A stretch of DNA of 64,000 bases. It comes from Morinoia aosen. Taxonomy: Eukaryota; Arthropoda; Malacostraca; Amphipoda; Talitridae. The translations under genes and the position numbers were made by a program. The stretch lies in NCBI GenBank assembly GCA_030386875.1, contig CM059562.1, forward strand, positions 24,729,360 through 24,793,359. The letters run 5' to 3'. Below, in pieces: positions 57,534-64,000 of this stretch; the stretch's first letter is position 1, and each line of letters begins with the position of its first letter. The notes below the pieces were generated by a model. It was not told the DNA's origin. It was given only the letters and a program-made list of their open reading frames with translations, and did not search any database.

Positions 57534-57937
57534 TGTGGGAAAATCTCCCACATGCTCGCGAGGTGCACTTGTCAGTCGGAACCGTGGCGTGAAGTTGGGC
57601 GAGTCGCTTTGCTTCTTTCTGTTGTTTTCAATCGTTTGCAGTCAGTGGGAAGTAATTTCGGTGGAGTTTTTCAGTTTTTAGTTAGGATTTAAGGTGAGCG
57701 CTGGTCTGTTGCTGCATTGGAGTCGTCCTCCCGGTGTCAACCCTCTAATTTGTCACAATACCTAAGTATCTCTAATTTCTTGCTGCTTCTGTGTTTCAAC
57801 TATTTTTACGTTTGCGTGACTGTGGCTGTTATTCAGTTTTTGCTTATTTTTGGGTGTATTTAAATCTCTTAAAGGTGTTCAGGGTTTTAAACATTGAACT
57901 TTAAATGTTGAATTTACGGCAAAGTGCCGATACTATT
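57534..57937 (+). repeat. Partial 3' LTR of the BEL element
   Basis: Matches the first 404 bases of the 5' LTR with one visible substitution, then ends abruptly at the edge of the opposed gag fragment. Confidence 0.85.
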
Positions 57938-60530
57938 AGTAAGAGTGCTCTCCTTCGGGGCAGACGTCGTCGTTCACCTTGCCGACCACTGCCCAGCCCA
58001 AGGCGGTGTGGTGGACGAACGGAGCCTTACGACGTTGTTTGTCGGAGTGGCTGTAGAGTAGGTCTCCACAGTCCGTCCCTAGGAGCACCGCGACTTCTGC
58101 GTGTTTGTCCAAGGGCAAGAAATGGTGAGCGAAGTGCGATATCTCCGTGGTTCTTGCGACGCCTTCGTAGGTCGCAACTGCTTTCTTTCTATCGGGGATG
58201 GAGTTGCATTCCAACATCGGTGGGAGCTCGAATGTTTGGTCTTCGGACACTCCCTTTATTTTCAGCCCTGACACGCGTCTGCCGTATCGAGCGGCGGATT
58301 GATCGGTCAGCGTTTCGGGCTCGTAGTGAGACTTGGGGGTTGTCACGCGGAGGGCGTTCAACAGCTTAGGAGAGCAGAAGGACGTGGTACTTTGCTCATC
58401 TAAGATTACGTAGGCGCGGCACGACCGACCCGTGTTCTCGTCGATAACGTCTGCCAGGACAACTTTGCTGCATGCACCCTTCTCGGCTGCGGGTACGCGA
58501 GAGGCCAGGGCCACGGCTCTCAATCTCTCCCCGAGTTCGCTCTGAGCTCTGTCGTCGCTCGGTTCTCGACTGGGTCTCTCCCGACGAGTGGTTTCACTCG
58601 AATTTCCCGCTGCTCGCCAGTTGATGTGAGCGGTTGTGGTGTGATTCTCGGCTCCGCAATCGTCGCACTTCACGATCTCTTTGCAATGCTTTGCCCAATG
58701 AGTCCCCAGACAGCGGTAGCACAGCTTGTGCTCACGTATGAAGTCCTTCTTCTTCTGAGGTTCCATCTTTCTTACTGCTTGGCACGAGTTCGTCGCATGT
58801 TGTGCACTCTGGTGTAGGACGCAGCTGCCGGTTTGATTCTCCGAGGACGTGTAGAGGACTCGCGGGGCTCTTAGATTGGGGCGAGCGGGGGCCGCGGTCT
58901 CGCGTCGAGCACTCATCCAGTTGAGGTTCGATGCCCCGAAACTGTCGCATTGGGTATCTGACAGCGTTTTGATGAAATCGCAGAACTTCGCGAAATCAGG
59001 TAACGATCCAGTTAATCTTCTGTGCCTGCTTCTTTCGTTTCTCCAGGCATCTAAAACGAAGAAGGGCAGTCTCTCTACAATGGGGGATAGCCCTACGTCG
59101 GTGTTCAGGAAGGAGAGGCCGTGATTGTGCTGCATGGTGTGATGAATCGCTAGACAGGCGTCGCTGAACTTCCGCAGCTTGAGGCTGACCGTGCGGTCGC
59201 CTTTAGATCCCTTGATGTCCGAGGCTTGCGCGAGGCGTTCGAGCAGAGTGTCGGCTACCCGGTCGTCAGAGCCGAAGCGAGTCTTCAATTGTTCGACGAT
59301 GTGGGTGAGCAGGGCCGCTGTGTCTAGGTACGTTGCGGCCAGTATATCGTTGATCAGGCTCCTCGGCTCTCCGCAGGTGTGGTTTGTGAGGATCTCAATG
59401 GCGTCGATGGGCTCCACGGCGAGTCTTTCCATCCTCCTCTTGAGGGCGTCGAACCATCTGTGGAACAGATGGGCCTCTCCCGCATAAGGTTGGCTAGGCC
59501 CTTTCTTTAGGTCTTCGATCATCGAGAGCCTCGTAGCTCCGTCGATCACTGGTGGCCTTGCTTCGAATACTATGGCAGGCGAGCTGGTGGAAGCGCTAGG
59601 CTGGAATGCTGGTGCGGAGGGATTCATCAGGGGTGCGAGTGCGGTGTCACCGGGTAGAGCGTTCGCGACTGCCGTCGCGCCCCTTGCGGGCTCCACGACG
59701 TGGCGTTGGAAAGCTTGGTCGACCCAGGCACCTGTCCGAGCGTTTTTGCTCTCAGTGTTCTCTTCACCGAAGGGCTGATCATTCTCCGCTCGGTTCCCGT
59801 TCCTCAGTTTCGACCTCTCGATGGTGATTCGTGCCAACAGTACCGATGGCTCTTCAGTGATGTAGATAAGCATCTGCTTATTGCCTTGGCCAGGGGGCTC
59901 GCGGCGCTCGTATTCGCCGTCCTTGTGACGAGGGCTGGCGCTGAGAAGGCTCTGGCTTCGATCACTCTCACTGTCTTGGCTCTGGCTGTAATAGCTCGAG
60001 CCTTGGTGACTCTGACGACGATGGCAGGGGCTGGCCTGGTCTCTGCCCCGACGGTTGGAACGGTGTCCGCTCCTGCTCTCGGCCAATGATGGTTTTGGGG
60101 GCTTGTTCTGATAGGCAGCGCCTTGCTGCTGGTTCTTGGACGAGGTCCTCTTCGACCTCGAGTTCTTGCGCTGGGAGGGTTCCTTTGTCACACTCCGTGA
60201 CGAGCTCCCCAGGAGCTCCTCACTTCTGCGATCCATTGAATCCATCAGCTTCTTCCTGCGGGCCCTGGCGATTGTCAGCGAGTCCCGGACTGCTGTCGCT
60301 TCTGCTGTGGCTCCCGAGCCCTCTAGAGCTAGGACCAGCTGGTCTCCGATTCGCTTGACGGTCTTAGCCTTTGCTCGGATTCCAGCGTGGACTTGATCCA
60401 CCTCGCTGGGCGTCTTGAGATCTCGTGGTACTGCATCATTCAGGAGACTGTTCAAGGCTGCTAGCTCCGTATGGAATTGTTCTTCCAGCTGTGGAAGTCT
60501 AGGCTTGCTCTTTCTTCCGAGAGAGGTCAT
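57938..60530 (-). mobile_element. Second BEL/Pao element (fossil): gag and protease only
   Basis: An 864-codon minus frame starting MTSLGRKSKPRLPQLEEQFH. An Arg/Ser-rich spacer is followed by the Pao-type gag core (SQPYAGEAHLFHRWFDALKR; LTHIVEQLKTRFGSDDRVA), zinc knuckles (CYRCLGTHWAKHC, CDDCGAENHTTTAH) and a retropepsin-like domain (CRAYVILDEQSTTSFCS) ending in a conserved BEL segment (VAVLLGTDCGDLLYS; HTALGWAVVG). GC-rich, unlike its neighbours. The RT and beyond are missing where it meets the other BEL LTR at 57937. A different BEL family from the one on its left. Confidence 0.82.
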
Positions 60531-61206
60531 TTCTGTGGTCTCGGATATATATATATTCGCCGCGGGCGGCTGAGAATCTGCTGTGGGCCTCCTCTTTGGA
60601 GGGCTTCTTCGTGGGAGGGCACCTTCCGCTGACGTCTATTCACTGTAATGTCGTGCGCTAGCGGAATTGATCTTCGCTTCGGCACGCCATTGAACGGAAC
60701 TCGGTAGGATGCCCAAAGGGAAACGAGGTCTCTTCAGGTTTTTTATTTCTTATCCCCTGGTTCCGTGAATCTGCCCAGAAAGGTATGATTCAGAGTCGGA
60801 CCACGAATTGCATGACATGAGAAGCCTAATTCAAGATCATAGTCGAATGATTAACTGATGCATATAGCACCGCACAACAAGAAAGTAACTCACACCTCAA
60901 GGGTACACGAGAAATAGCTGAGTGGGACATAAGAGGCCATAGAATAGTAGCACATAAAAAGAGAATTCACCGCCCTGCTAACGACGTAGCACAACAACAA
61001 TTCGCATTACCATTACTAGTATTATCATATAAGAAAGTTTTAGCCTCCCCTGACCGCGACAAAGGTGTCCCAAGAGAGGAAAGAGGAAGGCACCATCTAG
61101 CGTGTAGTTGGGGGAACGCGGAATCTACGCACAGGGTGCACAGGAACAGTAGGCTGGGAAATAAGTTCACAAACAAGAAAGGTTTCCGTTGCATCGACGG
61201 GGAAGA
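60531..61206. other. Unassigned; likely leader or LTR of the second BEL element
   Basis: It lies just upstream (minus strand) of the gag start. A TA run (atatatatatat) sits at 60547-60558. No partner repeat exists in the window to define an LTR, and no frame is convincing. Confidence 0.4.
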
Positions 61207-61722
61207 AAAATAAGTCTCTAGTCGAGTAACACATTTGGAAAGAACACATTTATGATATACACACACGAATATTGTGAACTCGTGTCACTAGTCGAAGGGA
61301 ATGATGAGGGCAATGTACTCCTAATCCTGCCCGATCTACATTCGATAATACGTGTAATGACAGCTATAAGAGACAGCGCAATTTCATGGATGATGCATTT
61401 CCATTGTGAGGTGAGAACGCTTTTGATAGTTTATATGTACATGGCATGAACTTCGTAATCCCTGACGCCAGGCAATAATACATGAATCGCTTGTTTCGGC
61501 CAATGTTCAAAGTGTCCTTTTAAGGAAGCACAAAGTTACATACATGAATGTACATCCGTATCCAACAATCCTAACACAGCGGTCATTAGTCAATAAGCAC
61601 TTTATCTGAACAAAGGTGGACGATTGCACAACAAGTTTATAGTTTTCACATGAACGCCTCACACTATAAAGGTATGACGAGTTAGGTAACATCACAAGTT
61701 GAAAGAGGATACTCTAAAATAC
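61207..61722 (-). mobile_element. OTU-LINE family 3' UTR fragment (fourth copy)
   Basis: Follows the pattern of 9190-9840: acacacacgaatattg, aactcgtgtcactagtc, aatttcatggatgatgcatt, cttgacgccagg-like, cgcttgtttcggccaatgttc and ggtatgacgagttaggtaac. More substitutions than the copies at 9099 and 17425. The CA-rich middle is shortened and no coding part is present. Confidence 0.75.
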
Positions 61723-62032
61723 TTACAGACGATGAGGAAAGGTCCCTCAGTTTAGACATGTGACAGCTTATTTTAATCTGCAAAATAAGTGCCTACTCTG
61801 GCTTTCTTTACCCTATCTGTGGAAAAGAGACAGCAAATTAGGTCTCTAAAGCAGGAGCAGGTCACTCAGGTCATCAAATCACCATTATCAATAAATTCTA
61901 TTACAAACAAAATGAGAGAGGCAAGTGCACGTTTGTCGACGTCGCTTTGAAAACACAAATCATATGAGCTGGTGGTCTCAAATTTCTGCGCCTATTCTCA
62001 GTCTACTGAATGCCGTAACTTTAGGCTTCCAC
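61723..62032. other. Unassigned sequence
   Basis: About 300 bases with no recognised motif between a LINE 3' UTR fragment and an old dispersed repeat. Confidence 0.4.
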
Positions 62033-62890
62033 CTTGCTGACTGGCGCAACTTGCCCAGCACAGCTCATAGGTAAGAAGCCAATCGACTAAATTTAATTGC
62101 TTGGTTCACATCTTTCTATTAATGAATGTTATAAATAATAAAAAGACAAGAGATAATACAAAGACAAGAAAATCGTGTTCCCAAGTTGGTACAAGTCTGG
62201 CACGACGTGCCATGAATTTTTTTTATCAACAACTGATGTCTAATCCATGGAAGAATCACCATAGCTTTTATTTTCAGTACACAAATCTTTCAATAGTGAA
62301 GCAGTGGTTGGTTTGTATTATCAAATAAATATAAAATTTGCTATCTTGTGTTAATCTATGAAATGCAATAAACTTCAAGTAATCCTCTGTGTAGACTAAG
62401 AGGCATTGAAATGTCAGTCTCTCCATGTTGCATTTACTGCCCATGACACTGTTTACAATATTATGTATGACAACATAGCTTACATGGCTTGGCTATTATG
62501 TAAATGTTGTTGAGCAAAAGGTTTGGACATTAACACAAATCACTTAGAGCAGTGAAACAGAGATAGGAAAGTTCATTAGTAAAATCACAGTGTTCAGCTA
62601 AAATACCGTTAAACCAGAACCTGACTAATTCCCAGCATTACACTGCAGCTTACTGGCTACACCGTGTGAAAACACCCGAAAAATATAGCTAGCGAGGTAA
62701 CACGTCAATCGAATGGGTTTTTTACTCGAGTTCACTTCCTAAACAACGCAGAACTTAAAATTATCCGGGAACCTGTTCCTCCCACGCACTTCAAACAAAT
62801 AAAACGTTGGCGTCATTCTTGCGGACGAAGCGCGGATCCGCAGAATGTTGCCGCAATGAATTTATCAAAATTCTTCAAATTTCCTCACTT
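62033..62890 (-). repeat. Old dispersed repeat (copy 2)
   Basis: Reverse-oriented relative of 22938-23524. tggcgcaacttgcccagcac at 62043, ttaaaattatccggg at 62756 and gcggatccgcagaa near 62831 have their complements in the first copy in the matching order. It is longer here, so one copy has lost or gained blocks. Confidence 0.6.
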
Positions 62891-62906
62891 CTTGTACGAC
62901 GTGACA

Positions 62907-64000
62907 GTGCTACTGATAATTCTAGTCTTTCCTTTGGTTCAACCTTTACGGGTGAACCCAACCTTCCTTCTAGAGAAGAGTTAAAAAAGACCTTGGAATT
63001 GCGAGAAGACGCCTTAGACAGGTTTAAACAACTGTGGTATGAGGAATATTTGCTCTCGCTTCGCGAAACAAATAAAGACGTGTATCAGCCTAAATGGGAA
63101 GATACCATTAAAATTGGAGATATTGTCCTTATCTCGTCTACGACAAAACCTAGGCCTCTGTGGTCGTTAGGTAGAGTTAGCCAGTTGTTCACTGGAACCG
63201 ACGGAAAAACTCGTTCCGTCGAGGTTGTGCGACCCGATAAAACTACCGGTGTTTACGCAATCTCGTTATTGTATCCTCTTGAACTCAATCTTGATAAAAT
63301 TTCAAGATTTCAGGCTCCTAATGTTTCTTCTCACGTTGCAGAGCAAGCGGCCAGGCCGAGAAGGGTGGCAGCTGAGCGGTGTCTTGAGCGGATGAGGGAT
63401 CAATTAAATTGATCAGTTTCCGCCCCCGGGAGTGTGTGGGAAAATCTCCCACATGCTCGCGAGGTGCACTTGTCAGTCGGAACCGTGGCGTGAAGTTGGG
63501 CGAGTCGCTTTGCTTCTTTCTGTTGTTTTCAATCGTTTGCAGTCAGTGGGAAGTAATTTCGGTGGAGTTTTTCAGTTTTTAGTTAGGATTTAAGGTGAGC
63601 GCTGGTCTGTTGCTGCATTGGAGTCGTCCTCCCGGTGTCAACCCTCTAATTTGTCACAATACCTAAGTATCTCTAATTTCTTGCTGCTTCTGTGTTTCAA
63701 CTATTTTTACGTTTGCGTGACTGTGGCTGTTATTCAGTTTTTGCTTATTTTTGGTGTATTTAAATCTCTTAAAGGTGTTCAGGGTTTTAAACATTGAACT
63801 TTAAATATTGAATTTACGGCAAAGTGCCGATACTATTAGGGATTGAGCTTTGCTCAAATCCCATTGAACTTGAGTTGAACTAACGGCATCCCGCCGTACT
63901 ATATTAGAGATTGAGCTTTGCTTATATCTCAGTGAACCTAAATTCTTTAACATCAGCTCCTAATACTTGGATGCGCTACCTCTCATCCTTGAGCTGTTTA
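62907..64000 (+). mobile_element. Second copy of the BEL pol end and LTR, running off the window
   Basis: 62907-63840 repeats 57005-57937 with about five differences by eye. It contains the last 169 or so pol codons (from DNSSLSFGSTFTGEPN) and the LTR start. From 63434 it continues as LTR past where the copy at 57937 stops, following the 5' LTR to the window end. Its left edge is inside pol, which normal LTR insertion does not produce. Broken copy, young. Confidence 0.85.

Larger units (their letters stand above)
50562..57937 (+). mobile_element. BEL/Pao LTR retrotransposon (fossil), 7.4 kb
   Basis: The 5' LTR, gag (52151-53059), pol (53108-57511) and a 3' LTR whose known part stops at 57937, where an opposed BEL gag fragment begins. 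Shared LTR stretches differ at only one or two bases by eye, so it is young. The coding part has about one break, and the 3' LTR is incomplete. The domain order protease-RT-RNase H-integrase is that of BEL/Pao. No target repeat can be shown because the far end is missing. Confidence 0.88.

Noticed and set aside
57905-60396. Several GC-rich plus-strand frames (e.g. 57905-58369, 59700-60089)
   Set aside because: Shadows of the 864-codon minus-strand BEL gag frame.

Overview
The window is a piece of a eukaryotic, most likely arthropod, nuclear genome. The evidence is degenerate CCTAA-type repeats (the arthropod telomere motif), insect-like Helitron ends, BEL/Pao, Gypsy and Penelope-like elements, and a spliced animal-type alpha-1,3-fucosyltransferase. 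I cannot name the species. Almost all recognisable sequence is transposable element, and host coding sequence is confined to two exons.

Host gene: an internal exon (2889-3047, +) and the terminal exon (15538-15751, +) of a GT10 fucosyltransferase are joined by a 12.5-kb intron. Reading phase and the family's conserved C-terminal motifs agree across the junction. The intron holds an old LINE scrap, a P- or hAT-like MITE with 8-bp target duplications, tandem repeats, a LINE 3' end with a minisatellite, the 5' end of a Tc1/mariner element, a diverged RT fragment and a nearly complete antisense LINE (9099-15070). That LINE has ORF1, an OTU protease, an APE endonuclease, an RT and a 1.77-kb microsatellite-rich 3' UTR.

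16160-23520: an I/Jockey-type LINE on the minus strand, split by a 3' piece of the OTU-LINE family and carrying a small tRNA-like SINE. It is followed by a GC-rich orphan segment, a Penelope-like (GIY-YIG) remnant and an old dispersed repeat.

23525-32280: a three-level nest. A plus-strand Gypsy fossil LTR is split by a Penelope-like element with an inverted tail, and that element is split by a young Gypsy element with 5-bp target duplications. Downstream lie more fossil Gypsy pieces, one with a perfect foldback.

32280-37671: mostly unrecognised, with a degenerate direct-repeat (LTR-like) pair and a MITE. 37672-47179: a second nest. A plus-strand OTU-LINE 3' UTR is split by a 1.48-kb TTAA-flanked transposon and by a 7.3-kb Helitron full of CCTAA-like repeats, and the Helitron holds a second Gypsy element.

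47180-64000: the 3' end of another Gypsy element, a long BEL/Pao element (50562-57937), an opposed BEL/Pao gag-protease fragment (57938-60530), another OTU-LINE 3' UTR piece, and a near-identical second copy of the BEL 3' end running off the window. No prokaryotic features, rRNA genes, CRISPR arrays or functional tRNA genes were seen.
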